Assembly: GCA_965229095.1 (NCBI GenBank)
Contig: OZ245855.1
Coordinates: 1,240,001 to 1,304,000, forward strand
DNA length: 64,000 nt
Direction of reading: 5' to 3'
Origin: Taibaiella sp965229095
Lineage (GTDB): Bacteria > Bacteroidota > Bacteroidia > Chitinophagales > Chitinophagaceae
The translations under genes and the position numbers were made by a program. The notes under the pieces are model-generated. The model had not been told where the DNA came from. It did not search any database and worked only from the letters and a program-made list of their open reading frames with translations. Below are positions 31,671 through 39,806 of the stretch, piece after piece. The number at the start of each line of letters is the position of its first letter. Position 1 is the stretch's first letter.

Positions 31671-33434
31671 ATGAACAAGAACACCCCACTCAACAACGGC
31701 ATGTCACCGGATATGAAAATCGAAGTGGCCATCATAGGCGCAGGCACATCGGGCCTGTACAGCGCTTACAGGCTCACGGACGATAAAAAATACAAAGCCA
31801 GCGAAGTGCAGATCTTCGACATGAGCACCCGCCTGGGCGGAAGACTCGAATCGGTGATCATGCCGGGCATGAACTTCTGGGGCGAGCTGGGCGGTATGCG
31901 TTACCTCACCTCGCAGGAGATCGTAACCACCCTGATCGAAGGCTACCCGCTTACCGAGCAGGACCCCAAGAAGCGGAAGCCGGTGCTTAAGGATAAAATG
32001 ACACCGGTCGATTTCCCCATGGGTAACCCTTCCGAGTTGCTGTTCTACCTGCGCAAGCAACATTTTAAACAGGATGCCTGGAATGTAGCGCAGCGTTACG
32101 GCGAAAAGCTCGAAACCCGGTATTTCCTCAACGAAGACGACCTGGGCTTCAGCTCCGATCAATTGTTCAACAAGATCATCTATGAAGTGTTGATGGCCGA
32201 TCCCTGGTTCGCCAAAAAATATGCCAAGAAGGTATCCAAAGGCCCGTCCCAATACGATTTCAACTTTATGCTCACCAGCAGAGATTGGGACGATATCAAG
32301 CCACAACTGACCTATTGTTTTAAAGGCTCGCCTTACGATGGCCGTAAAGTAAACGACATCGGTTTCTGGAACCTGATCAAAGACCAGGTATCGCAGGAAG
32401 GTTATGCCTTCGTGGCCAATGCCGGCGGTTATTATTCCAATACGATCAACTGGAATGCTGCCGAAGCCTTCCCATACATGGTGGGCGATTTTTCGGAGAA
32501 CATTACCTACCGGACTATCGAAGAAGGGTATGACAGCATCGCTTACGCGCTGGCCAACCAGTATATGGATCAGAAAGGCGCTTGCATCTGGTCCGAAAAT
32601 AAGCTCATCACTTTTACGAAAGAACATCCCAATAAGAAAACGCACAAGTATGAGCTTACCTTCCTCAACCTGCCTGCCAATAAGCAATGGAAAGTATATG
32701 CCAATACCATTATACTCGGTATGCCCCGCAAATCGCTGGAATTGCTGGACCAGGAAAACTTCTTCTTCAATGTGAACGAAAACAGCACCAGGGATAAGAA
32801 TATCCGTTCGGTGATCATGGAGCCGTCGTTTAAGATACTGATGGGCTTTAAGCATCCCTGGTGGAAGCAGCTGGGCCTTGATTCGGGGCATTCCATCACC
32901 GATCTGCCCCTGCGCCAGTGTTACTATTTCGGTACCGACCCCGAAACCGATAATGCCATGTTGCTGGGCAGCTATGGCGATATGGAAACGGAAACCTTCT
33001 GGAAGGCCTTGTCCGATGATACCGTATTGTTCAAGGTGAGGGCCGCCAAATCCGCTTCACTTGCCGAGCTCAGGACCTTGAATAAGGTGCAGGCTACCCA
33101 ATTGATGGTGGATGAAGTAATGTCGCAACTGCGGGAAGTGCATGGCAAAATGGTAGAGATACCGGAACCCTATGTTACTTACTTCCGCGACTGGACCGAC
33201 GATCCCTATGGCGCGGGCTACCATGCCTGGAAAGCCGGGGTATCGGTAAAGGATGTGATGTCCTATATGCGCCAGCCCGATGCCAAAGAGCAGATCCATA
33301 TCTGCGGCGAAGCTTATTCCGACCAGCAGGGATGGGTCGAAGGCGCTTTTTGCGTAGCCGAGAAAATGCTGCAGGAGCACTTTGGCCTGAAACGTCCGGA
33401 GTGGCTGAGTAAGGACTATTACCTGGGTTGGTAA
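31671..33434 (+). CDS. flavin amine oxidase (L-amino-acid/monoamine-oxidase family)
   Basis: 587 residues, starting MNKNTPLNNGMSPDMKIEVA. The FAD-binding motif GAGTSGLYSAYRL is followed by the RLGGRLESV phrase. At the C-terminus, CGEAYSDQQGWVEGAFCVAE matches the FAD-contacting end motif of L-amino-acid oxidases and related enzymes. It is longer than typical MAO (~500), with an expanded helical insertion around 130-230. No signal peptide. Expected chemistry is oxidative deamination of an amino acid or aryl-alkyl amine, with H2O2 release. Opposite the tyrosinase operon, a Tyr/DOPA-type substrate is an attractive but unproved guess. Confidence 0.9.
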   Translation: MNKNTPLNNGMSPDMKIEVAIIGAGTSGLYSAYRLTDDKKYKASEVQIFDMSTRLGGRLESVIMPGMNFWGELGGMRYLTSQEIVTTLIEGYPLTEQDPKKRKPVLKDKMTPVDFPMGNPSELLFYLRKQHFKQDAWNVAQRYGEKLETRYFLNEDDLGFSSDQLFNKIIYEVLMADPWFAKKYAKKVSKGPSQYDFNFMLTSRDWDDIKPQLTYCFKGSPYDGRKVNDIGFWNLIKDQVSQEGYAFVANAGGYYSNTINWNAAEAFPYMVGDFSENITYRTIEEGYDSIAYALANQYMDQKGACIWSENKLITFTKEHPNKKTHKYELTFLNLPANKQWKVYANTIILGMPRKSLELLDQENFFFNVNENSTRDKNIRSVIMEPSFKILMGFKHPWWKQLGLDSGHSITDLPLRQCYYFGTDPETDNAMLLGSYGDMETETFWKALSDDTVLFKVRAAKSASLAELRTLNKVQATQLMVDEVMSQLREVHGKMVEIPEPYVTYFRDWTDDPYGAGYHAWKAGVSVKDVMSYMRQPDAKEQIHICGEAYSDQQGWVEGAFCVAEKMLQEHFGLKRPEWLSKDYYLGW

Positions 33435-33454
33435 ACAGGATAACTGCCGGTTTG

Positions 33455-33495
33455 ATAACGATAAGGGCAGCGCCGGTGCCTGCCCTTATCGTTAT
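33455..33495. terminator. strong bidirectional terminator
   Basis: A perfect 16-bp stem (33455-33470 with 33480-33495) and a 9-nt loop between the convergent amine-oxidase and NmrA-type genes. Confidence 0.9.
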
Positions 33496-33503
33496 TTGAT
33501 GTT

Positions 33504-34379
33504 TTAAAAGGACAATGCAAATTCCTTTGCAAAATCAGCGAACTTTCTGGGAGATAATTCCGGTTTGTGCTGCTGGTAATTTTCCCAGAGGATACCGTTT
33601 TTTACCGCCTGGCCCATCTCTACATAATTGCGCGCAAGCTCTTCGGAAAGACCCGCCTGGAGCATACCTTCCAATGCCTGCTCGTCGCTGAAGGCCACCC
33701 AGGGAAGTTCGGGTTTGCCTATTGCTGCGCCTAGTAAGCGGGTTGCCGCTTCCGCAGTTAATTCTTCACTGGCAACATAACGTACACTTTTACCAGTAAT
33801 AGGTTGTTGCATAATTGTTGCAGCCGTATCGGCAATATCTGCCGGGTGTACCATCACGATAGCGGTCGACGCGGGATAGTTGGCCCCAAGAATACCGGCC
33901 TGCTTGATCATAGCCACATTACCATAAAAATTGGTGTAGAAATTACCTGCCCGCAGGTGGACGATGGCAACATCTTCAAGTGTATTGAATGCGCCTTCCA
34001 GGTCGTGTAAGCCTTTGATAGGTCCTGTACCACCGGGCAGGTGGGCGCCGATGCTACTCAAGTTCACAACTTGCTTTACACCCGACGCCTTGATCGCATC
34101 GATATACACCTGCGCTGCCTGGTTATAGTATGCCCGGTAATCGGTGGTGGTATAATGGGGCGGTACCATGGTGTAAATGGCATCGGCACCGGTAAAGGTC
34201 CGGGTAAGAAAGGCCACATCATCGATGGAACCTATAGCGGCAACAGCACCTAGCGCTTCGATGTCTTTGGCTCTTTCGGGCTGGCTGGAAATAACCGTTA
34301 CCTGGTGGCCGGCTGCAAGTAATGATTGGGCAAGGGGTTTGCTGATATTGCCTAATGATCCTGTGATTACAAATTTCAT
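33504..34379 (-). CDS. NmrA/SDR-type NAD(P)-binding oxidoreductase (quinone-reductase/azoreductase-like)
   Basis: 291 residues. The N-terminal MKFVITGSLGNISKPLAQSL is an atypical-SDR nucleotide-binding strand-loop-helix (GxxGxxx). ADAIYTMVPPHY and VNLSSIGAHLPGGTG are phrases of the NmrA-like/QOR2 group of NAD(P)H:quinone oxidoreductases. The divergent neighbour is an HxlR regulator, a family whose members often sense quinones or electrophiles and control such reductases (known for YodB-type proteins). A quinone-stress role next to the tyrosinase island therefore makes sense (inference). Confidence 0.88.
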   Translation of the reverse strand: MKFVITGSLGNISKPLAQSLLAAGHQVTVISSQPERAKDIEALGAVAAIGSIDDVAFLTRTFTGADAIYTMVPPHYTTTDYRAYYNQAAQVYIDAIKASGVKQVVNLSSIGAHLPGGTGPIKGLHDLEGAFNTLEDVAIVHLRAGNFYTNFYGNVAMIKQAGILGANYPASTAIVMVHPADIADTAATIMQQPITGKSVRYVASEELTAEAATRLLGAAIGKPELPWVAFSDEQALEGMLQAGLSEELARNYVEMGQAVKNGILWENYQQHKPELSPRKFADFAKEFALSF

Positions 34380-34407
34380 GTCTTTATGATTTTTAATTAT
34401 CAGAATG

Positions 34408-34421
34408 CAAAGCTATCTTTG
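34408..34421. promoter_or_regulatory. overlapping divergent -7 boxes sharing one TA
   Basis: CAAAGCTATCTTTG contains TATCTTTG rightward (34414-34421) and TAGCTTTG leftward (34415-34408). Both are full TAnnTTTG matches and share the central TA. They would drive the HxlR gene and the NmrA-type gene, and two polymerases could not occupy them at once. Confidence 0.6.
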
Positions 34422-34438
34422 TGCTTACTTTTATACAA

Positions 34439-34460
34439 GTACTTACCCCAAAGTATGTAC
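34439..34460 (+). promoter_or_regulatory. candidate HxlR operator
   Basis: An inverted repeat GTACTTAC-cccaaa-GTATGTAC (7 of 8 paired) contains TACTT-6 nt-AAGTA. It lies between the predicted HxlR transcription start and its ATG. HxlR/YodB-type sites contain TACT...AGTA half-sites, so autoregulation is plausible. Confidence 0.5.
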
Positions 34461-34462
34461 AC

Positions 34463-34843
34463 ATGACCAGGATCAAAGAAAGCTCGACACGCAACCACAA
34501 TAAGCATGTAACCATGACCTGCCCGGTCAATTATGTAATGGATAAAATAGGCGGCTATTGGAAGCCCATCATCCTGTACCAATTGATGAATGGTCCCAAA
34601 CGTTACGGAGAACTAAAAAGGGCTATCCCAGCTATTACGGAGAAGATGCTGATCCAGCACCTGAAACAACTGGTAGCCGACGACCTGATCATCAGGAAGG
34701 CGGAACCGGTTATCCCGCCTTCTGTAACTTATTGCCTGAGCCCTGCCGGGGAAGAGCTTGGCGACATGATGGAGGCCATGGTAGCCTGGGGGCTGCGGCA
34801 CAATAAATCTGCCCTGTCAGAACAAGCACTTACAGAAGCCTGA
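34463..34843 (+). CDS. HxlR-family winged-helix transcriptional regulator
   Basis: 126 residues from ATG 34463 (MTRIKESSTRNHNKHVTMTC). The family phrase TCPVNYVMDKIGGYWKPIIL, with its conserved Cys near the N-terminus, is followed by GPKRYGELKRAIPAITEKML and the wing. Family members use that Cys to sense electrophiles or oxidants, or act by ligand binding. Divergent from the NmrA-type reductase with overlapping -7 elements and an inverted repeat before its ATG, so it probably represses itself and the reductase. Confidence 0.92.
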   Translation: MTRIKESSTRNHNKHVTMTCPVNYVMDKIGGYWKPIILYQLMNGPKRYGELKRAIPAITEKMLIQHLKQLVADDLIIRKAEPVIPPSVTYCLSPAGEELGDMMEAMVAWGLRHNKSALSEQALTEA

Positions 34844-34864
34844 TATGCCTTCACCTCCTTTGTA

Positions 34865-35893
34865 TTAAAACGCCTCATCAATCAGCTCCTTATTGAGGAA
34901 AGCGCCTGCCATGGAACCTGCTGCTACGGCGTTGGCCACGGAACGAAGCATGGTAGTATTATCGCCTGCGGCATATACGCCGGATACCGTTGTCCTTTTA
35001 AGATCATCGACCTGGATATAACCCTCTTGCGTGATGGCACAGCCCAGTGCCTGCGGTATATCGCTTTGTTGTTTAAACTCCGGCCTGGCATAAATAGCTT
35101 TAAGATTATGACTGCTGCCATCTGTAAACTCCAGCCTGCTGACATGCCCTTCTTCAGTCGCGATAGACCTGATCGTCTTTTCGATCACGTCGATATGATG
35201 CCGGACCAGCAAGGAACGTTGGGCTTCAGATAAGGTGCTGCTGCCATTGGTAAAAACCGTAAGCTCCCTGGTCCATTGCGCGATCAGCCTGGCTTTCTCA
35301 AAAGCCATATCGCCGTTGGCCAGAATGCCGGTAGGCTGGTTGCGTACCTCGTAGCCGTGGCAGTAAGGGCAATGCAATACCGAGATACCCCATGACTCGG
35401 CATACCCTGGTATATCAGGCATAATATCTTTGATCCCTGTTGCGAACAAAAGTTTTTTAGCGATGAAGGCAGTGCCCAGCGATACTTCCACACGAAAGCC
35501 TTCGGCTGTCCGGCTTGCCTTATCCGCTTTGTCTTCCAGGAAGCTGATTGTCGGATAAGCTTCCAGTTGTTTCCTGCCTTTAGCGGCAATACCCAGTGGA
35601 GGTTCGCCATCCTGTGTCAGGAAATTGTGGGAATGCGGTGTTTGCCTGTTACAAGGATCACCACTATCGATAATAAGGACCTTCCGTAAGGCACGGCCAA
35701 GGGACATAGCTGCGGATAAGCCGGCATAGCTGCCGCCTATAATAATAACATCATAAATAACGGGCTCTTGCATAAGATAGCTGTTTTGCGAACGGACGAT
35801 ACCAGGCAAAGACAGTCCGGCAAGGCCCAGGCTTGTATCCCGGATAAACTTCCTCCTGTTGTATGTGCCGTTCATGTGAATATTTTCGAACAT
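34865..35893 (-). CDS. thioredoxin-reductase-like NAD(P)/FAD oxidoreductase with possible twin-Arg leader
   Basis: 342 residues. An N-terminal segment YNRRKFIRDTSLGLAGLSLP has the twin-arginine pattern RRKF followed by a mild hydrophobic stretch. It could be a Tat signal, though this family is usually cytoplasmic. FAD motif IIIGGSYAGLSAAMS, redox pair Cys175-x-x-Cys178 (HCPYCHGYEV), and C-terminal GVYAAGDNTTMLRSVANAVA are typical of the two-domain TrxR-like group that includes GliT/HlmI-type dithiol oxidases. ATG 35875 is an alternative start. Inverted TGCAA repeats lie immediately upstream. Confidence 0.87.
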   Translation of the reverse strand: MFENIHMNGTYNRRKFIRDTSLGLAGLSLPGIVRSQNSYLMQEPVIYDVIIIGGSYAGLSAAMSLGRALRKVLIIDSGDPCNRQTPHSHNFLTQDGEPPLGIAAKGRKQLEAYPTISFLEDKADKASRTAEGFRVEVSLGTAFIAKKLLFATGIKDIMPDIPGYAESWGISVLHCPYCHGYEVRNQPTGILANGDMAFEKARLIAQWTRELTVFTNGSSTLSEAQRSLLVRHHIDVIEKTIRSIATEEGHVSRLEFTDGSSHNLKAIYARPEFKQQSDIPQALGCAITQEGYIQVDDLKRTTVSGVYAAGDNTTMLRSVANAVAAGSMAGAFLNKELIDEAF

Positions 35894-35954
35894 TGCAAAT
35901 GCAATTCAGTTGCAATATTAGGAAATAATTTTCAAATGCAACTCAATTGCATTT
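35892..35954 (-). promoter_or_regulatory. clustered TGCAA/TTGCA inverted repeats (operator candidate)
   Basis: Three inverted pairs: ATTGCA-AA-TGCAAT (35892-35905), TGCAA-5-TTGCA (35900-35914) and AAATGCAA-5-TTGCATTT (35934-35954). The last two have the same 5-nt spacer and centres 37 bp apart. They sit at the start of the TrxR-like gene and look like binding sites of a dimeric regulator not encoded next door. Confidence 0.6.
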
Positions 35955-36113
35955 ATTTTTTTCAGGAGAAAGAATAGTAAAAAAGACCAGCCCGGCCTTC
36001 CTAGCAGTGTAACCGTATTGTCTGTACATGGCCCCAGGAAAGGGCCGCAACCAGCATTAAGGATAATTAACCGGAATTAACCTTGCTTAACCTCTTTTGT
36101 ATAAAGCTGCATT

Positions 36114-36121
36114 TATGTTTG
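36114..36121 (+). promoter_or_regulatory. Bacteroidota -7 box (TATGTTTG)
   Basis: A full TAnnTTTG match about 45 bp before ATG 36166. TTTTG occurs upstream but at only 14 nt spacing. Confidence 0.5.
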
Positions 36122-36165
36122 TACCTGTTAAAAAAGTAAATACTAACCATTGAAAAAAGCACAAC

Positions 36166-36924
36166 ATGAAAAAGAACAGATTTCTACTATTGACCGCATG
36201 GCTGCTCCTGGTAAGCATTTCGGAGCTTAAGGCACAACGCTATGTCGATTTGGGTTTCAGTATTCTTTCGCCCGCAAACGGAACGATCATCGATAACGGC
36301 GACAGTAGGGTATTCCAGATGCAGCTCATCAATAATGGCCCCGACACTTTCAGGACCACAGATACGATGTATATTTTCGGGAGCCTGCTGAACCTGCCTG
36401 GTAATGGCTTATTGAAAGGTTCCGCCAGCCAGGCCATACCTCCCGGTGTCAGCGCGGCCATACAATTTTCGGGGCCTTTAGGTACTGTGAATAGGATGGA
36501 AGCTACCGATACCACGATGGAACTTTGCATCAGCCTTGTAACAGGTAATCTTATGGCTCCCCCTGTCGCAACCGAAGCACTGGATACTATACCCCTCAAC
36601 AACAAAGCCTGTGTAACACTTATTTTCAAAGGAAAACCAACCGGGATAACAGGCAGGAATACCGCAACGCAAAGCAGCCTGAAGCTGTATCCCAATCCTG
36701 CCAGGGATAAAGTGACCTTTGCTATCTCTCTGCAAACGGACCAGGAAGTAAAAGCAACAATAAGAGATATGACGGGAAAAACGGTAATGATGAACGATTA
36801 TGGCAGAAGGAAGGCCGGGCAAATTGCTCTTACGCTGGATATATCCCGGTTGTCAACAGGTATGTACAGCATGGAAATCCAAACCGCAGAACAGGTGCAA
36901 ACCGGGAAACTGATGATCCGGTAA
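36166..36924 (+). CDS. secreted protein with T9SS type A sorting domain
   Basis: 252 residues: a signal peptide (MKKNRFLLLTAWLLLVSISE, cleavage near LKAQ), a beta-rich domain of ~130 residues (VDLGFSILSPANGTIIDNGD; CARDB-like in character), and a C-terminal T9SS type A sorting domain of ~80 residues (LKLYPNPARDKVTFAIS ... GMYSMEIQTAEQVQTGKLMI). The product should cross the outer membrane through the type IX system and be released or anchored at the cell surface. No enzymatic motif is seen. Confidence 0.87.
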   Translation: MKKNRFLLLTAWLLLVSISELKAQRYVDLGFSILSPANGTIIDNGDSRVFQMQLINNGPDTFRTTDTMYIFGSLLNLPGNGLLKGSASQAIPPGVSAAIQFSGPLGTVNRMEATDTTMELCISLVTGNLMAPPVATEALDTIPLNNKACVTLIFKGKPTGITGRNTATQSSLKLYPNPARDKVTFAISLQTDQEVKATIRDMTGKTVMMNDYGRRKAGQIALTLDISRLSTGMYSMEIQTAEQVQTGKLMIR

Positions 36925-36952
36925 CGATTGTTTTTTGACTATCCAGTATCAG

Positions 36953-36983
36953 AAGTCCGGGCCTTAGCGGCGCCGGGCTTTTT
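36953..36983 (+). terminator. Rho-independent terminator
   Basis: A GC-rich hairpin (AAGTCCGGGCC with GGCGCCGGGCTT, imperfect) followed by a T run, 29 bp after the T9SS-protein stop. Confidence 0.6.
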
Positions 36984-37181
36984 GTTATATCACCCCCCGG
37001 TTTCCCGATTGTGAAAGCGATGGGTAAGTGTTACAGTCAACAGCCACAACGCTACAACCCTTAACCGGTAAGGATTAGCGGTGGCATTGTCAGGTCGTTG
37101 TCACTGATGCCTTGCTGCCCTGTGACAGAACTTTTACAAAAGAATTTCCCGATTGTGTAAACCCTCCTTTTACTGCCGCTC

Positions 37182-37189
37182 TACCTTTG
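37182..37189 (+). promoter_or_regulatory. Bacteroidota -7 box (TACCTTTG)
   Basis: A full TAnnTTTG match. It sits inside any longer version of the TonB receptor frame, supporting ATG 37262 as start with a ~65-nt leader. Confidence 0.5.
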
Positions 37190-37261
37190 CCGCCGATACC
37201 AAAAGCCCAAACCAACCGGTACCCTTCAGACAACTGTTTATTCAAAACCGATTCAAAATTT

Positions 37262-39682
37262 ATGATCCCAAAATTACACTACGTTGTACTATTCTTTACC
37301 TGCATGGCCCAGCTTGCCTTTGGGCAAACAGGAAACATCAAGGGCACGGTCACTACATCGGATGGCCAGGGCGCCGGGCTGGTAACCGTAAATATCCTGG
37401 GCATGAGCAAAGGAACAATGACCGATAAAAAAGGAAGTTATGAACTTAAAAATATCGCAGAGGGTACTTATACCCTTACGGTGACTTTAATAGGTTCCGA
37501 AAAGCAGGAACAGTATGTGGAAGTGGCAGCAGGAGAAACAGCTATCGCCAATTTTCTGCTTAAAGAAAATAAAGCACAGCTGCAGGAAGTAGTGGTATCG
37601 ATGGCAAAGCCGAAGATCAATACCATCGTGGCTAAAATGCCATTAAAGAACCTGGAAAATCCACAGGTCTATAATACCGTTTCGCTGGAAACCATGAAGC
37701 AACAAGGGATTACCAGCTACGACGATGCCTTCAGGAATGTGCCGGGTATCAACAGGACCTGGGAATCGACCGGCAGGGCAGGTGATGGCGCTTCGTATTT
37801 TGCATTAAGGGGCTTTGAAGCTCAGCCTGCGCTTATTAACGGCTTACCGGGGCTTACCAGCGGCAACCTGGACCTGGCCAATGTAGAAGAGATCCAGGTA
37901 ATCAAAGGGCCTTCCGCCACTTTGTTTGGCGGCGGTTTTTATGCTTACGGCGGGATGATCAATACCATTACCAAGAAACCTTATTTCGATTTTGGCGGGG
38001 AAGCTACTTATAATATCGGCAGCTTCGGACTGAACAGGGTTTCGGCCGATATCAATACGCCATTGAGCAAAACGGAGAAGATCGCTTTAAGGGTCAATAC
38101 GGCTTATCATACGGAGAATAGTTTCCAGGATGCCGGCTTTAAGAAATCGTTCTTTATCGCGCCTTCCCTTACTTACGAAGTAAATGACCGGCTTTCGTTC
38201 CAGGTAATGACGGAGATACTGGAGGAAGAAAGGGCCGTGGCACCGGTGTTTTTCCACTCCGACAGGGCTACACCCTTGCAGTATAAGGATATTAAGGCGC
38301 TGGGGCTTGATTACAACCAGTCTTTTACCAATAACGAGTTAAGTATAAAGAACCCCAGGTTTAACCTGCAGGCCCAGATGCTGTATAAGCTCTCCGGCGC
38401 CTGGACCTCCCAAACAGTGCTTTCCAGAGGTTCGGCAAAGTCGAACGGTTATTATTCTTATATATGGGACGATGCAAACAGGGATAACTACTTTGACCAG
38501 TATTTTCACAAAGAGCAGCAAACGACTACCACCACCGACTTTCAGCAAAACTTCAATGGCGACTTTAAGATCGGGAACCTGCGCAACCGTTTGCTGATCG
38601 GAGTCGATTTCTTCCATCGTAATGTAGTCAACAATGGTTCCGGCTGGGCCACCGTAAGAAAGGTAACGCCGCAGCAAGCCGAAGTAAGCTATATCGATCC
38701 GGGTACGGGAGATACCATTCCACCCGTGTACTTATCCCAGGGCCTGGTCGATCGGGCACTTGCCGGAACCCAGAGCAGTAAGAGCAATGTGAGCAACAGT
38801 TCTTACAGCGCTTATGCATCGGATGTATTGAACATTACGAAAGGCTTACTGGTTATGGCTTCCTTAAGGGCCGATTATTTTGTGTCCAACGGAGAAAAGA
38901 GCACTACCGAAGATGATTTTAACCAATTCGCATTATCGCCAAAGCTGGGCATCGTCTACCAGCCTGTTTTGGATAAGGTATCCTTTTTTGCCAACTACAT
39001 GAATGCTTTCGTGAATGTAGCACCCAGGCCCGTAGCCGATGCCGATGGCAGCAACACCAGGGTAAAGTCGTTTAAGCCGGAACATGCCAACCAATGGGAG
39101 ATAGGGGTAAAAACTAACTTGCTCAACGATAAGCTGAACATTACCGTTTCTTATTACGACATCAGGGTGGCAGACCGGGTGTACCCCGATCCGCTTAACC
39201 CCAACAACTCGTTGCAGGGTGGCGAAGTAGGCAGCAAAGGCTTCGAGATCGACCTGAATGCCCGTCCGGTACCGGGTTTAAGCCTTATTGCAGGCTATAG
39301 CCACAACAGTACCAGGATACTTACAGGAGCGGCGAACGATTTTTACAACCAACCGGGGCGCAGCCCGGGTGGGCAGGGTCCCCAGGACCAGGCCAATGTA
39401 TGGGCCAATTATAAGTTCGGCAACGGCGCCCTGAAAAATTTCGGCCTGGGCCTTGGCGGTAACTATGCCGGCGAATACAAGGTTATCGATAACAGTGTTA
39501 CGGGGGTGTTTTCCCTGCCCAGCTATGTGCTGCTCAATGCCAGCGTATTTTACAATGCCGGCCGGTATCGGGCAACTTTTAACCTGAACAATATTACCAA
39601 CAAAGAATACTATATAGGATACTGGTCGGTTAATCCGCAGCGGCCCAGGAATTTTACCCTGAGCCTTTCTTACAAGTTTTAA
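37262..39682 (+). CDS. TonB-dependent outer-membrane receptor (siderophore-receptor type)
   Basis: 806 residues from ATG 37262 (MIPKLHYVVLFFTCMAQLAF), a signal peptide cleaved near FGQ-TG. A carboxypeptidase-regulatory-like beta domain (~25-105: IKGTVTTSDGQGAGLVTVNI, YTLTVTLIGSEKQ) precedes the plug (~115-240: YDDAFRNVPGINRTWE, GFEAQPALINGLPGLTSGNL, NVEEIQVIKGPSATLFGG). The plug phrases are those of TonB-dependent siderophore receptors. A 22-strand barrel follows, ending FTLSLSYKF with terminal Phe as required for BAM assembly. No anti-sigma/sigma pair or SusD partner is adjacent, so the substrate (iron chelate or other) is unknown. Confidence 0.93.
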   Translation: MIPKLHYVVLFFTCMAQLAFGQTGNIKGTVTTSDGQGAGLVTVNILGMSKGTMTDKKGSYELKNIAEGTYTLTVTLIGSEKQEQYVEVAAGETAIANFLLKENKAQLQEVVVSMAKPKINTIVAKMPLKNLENPQVYNTVSLETMKQQGITSYDDAFRNVPGINRTWESTGRAGDGASYFALRGFEAQPALINGLPGLTSGNLDLANVEEIQVIKGPSATLFGGGFYAYGGMINTITKKPYFDFGGEATYNIGSFGLNRVSADINTPLSKTEKIALRVNTAYHTENSFQDAGFKKSFFIAPSLTYEVNDRLSFQVMTEILEEERAVAPVFFHSDRATPLQYKDIKALGLDYNQSFTNNELSIKNPRFNLQAQMLYKLSGAWTSQTVLSRGSAKSNGYYSYIWDDANRDNYFDQYFHKEQQTTTTTDFQQNFNGDFKIGNLRNRLLIGVDFFHRNVVNNGSGWATVRKVTPQQAEVSYIDPGTGDTIPPVYLSQGLVDRALAGTQSSKSNVSNSSYSAYASDVLNITKGLLVMASLRADYFVSNGEKSTTEDDFNQFALSPKLGIVYQPVLDKVSFFANYMNAFVNVAPRPVADADGSNTRVKSFKPEHANQWEIGVKTNLLNDKLNITVSYYDIRVADRVYPDPLNPNNSLQGGEVGSKGFEIDLNARPVPGLSLIAGYSHNSTRILTGAANDFYNQPGRSPGGQGPQDQANVWANYKFGNGALKNFGLGLGGNYAGEYKVIDNSVTGVFSLPSYVLLNASVFYNAGRYRATFNLNNITNKEYYIGYWSVNPQRPRNFTLSLSYKF

Positions 39683-39738
39683 CCTTTGCTGGGGTTGAAC
39701 ATTCCTGGTATATTCCTGTTCCGGGATGCATGAGTAGT

Positions 39739-39767
39739 AAAGGGCGTACAACGATGTACGCCTTTTT
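39739..39767 (+). terminator. Rho-independent terminator after the TonB receptor
   Basis: AAAGGGCGTACA and TGTACGCCTTTTT pair over 11 bp with one bulged G and an ACGA loop, followed by T residues. Confidence 0.85.
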
Positions 39768-39789
39768 CGGGTGCTCTTTATTTTTACTG

Positions 39790-39797
39790 TATTTTTG
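39790..39797 (+). promoter_or_regulatory. Bacteroidota -7 box (TATTTTTG)
   Basis: A full TAnnTTTG match ending 10 bp before ATG 39807, so the message of the pseudouridine synthase would have almost no leader. Confidence 0.5.
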
Positions 39798-39806
39798 CGG
39801 CGACAA

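Noticed and set aside
31704..32891. 395-residue frame opposite the amine oxidase
   Set aside because: Antisense shadow of a real flavoenzyme with clear FAD motifs.
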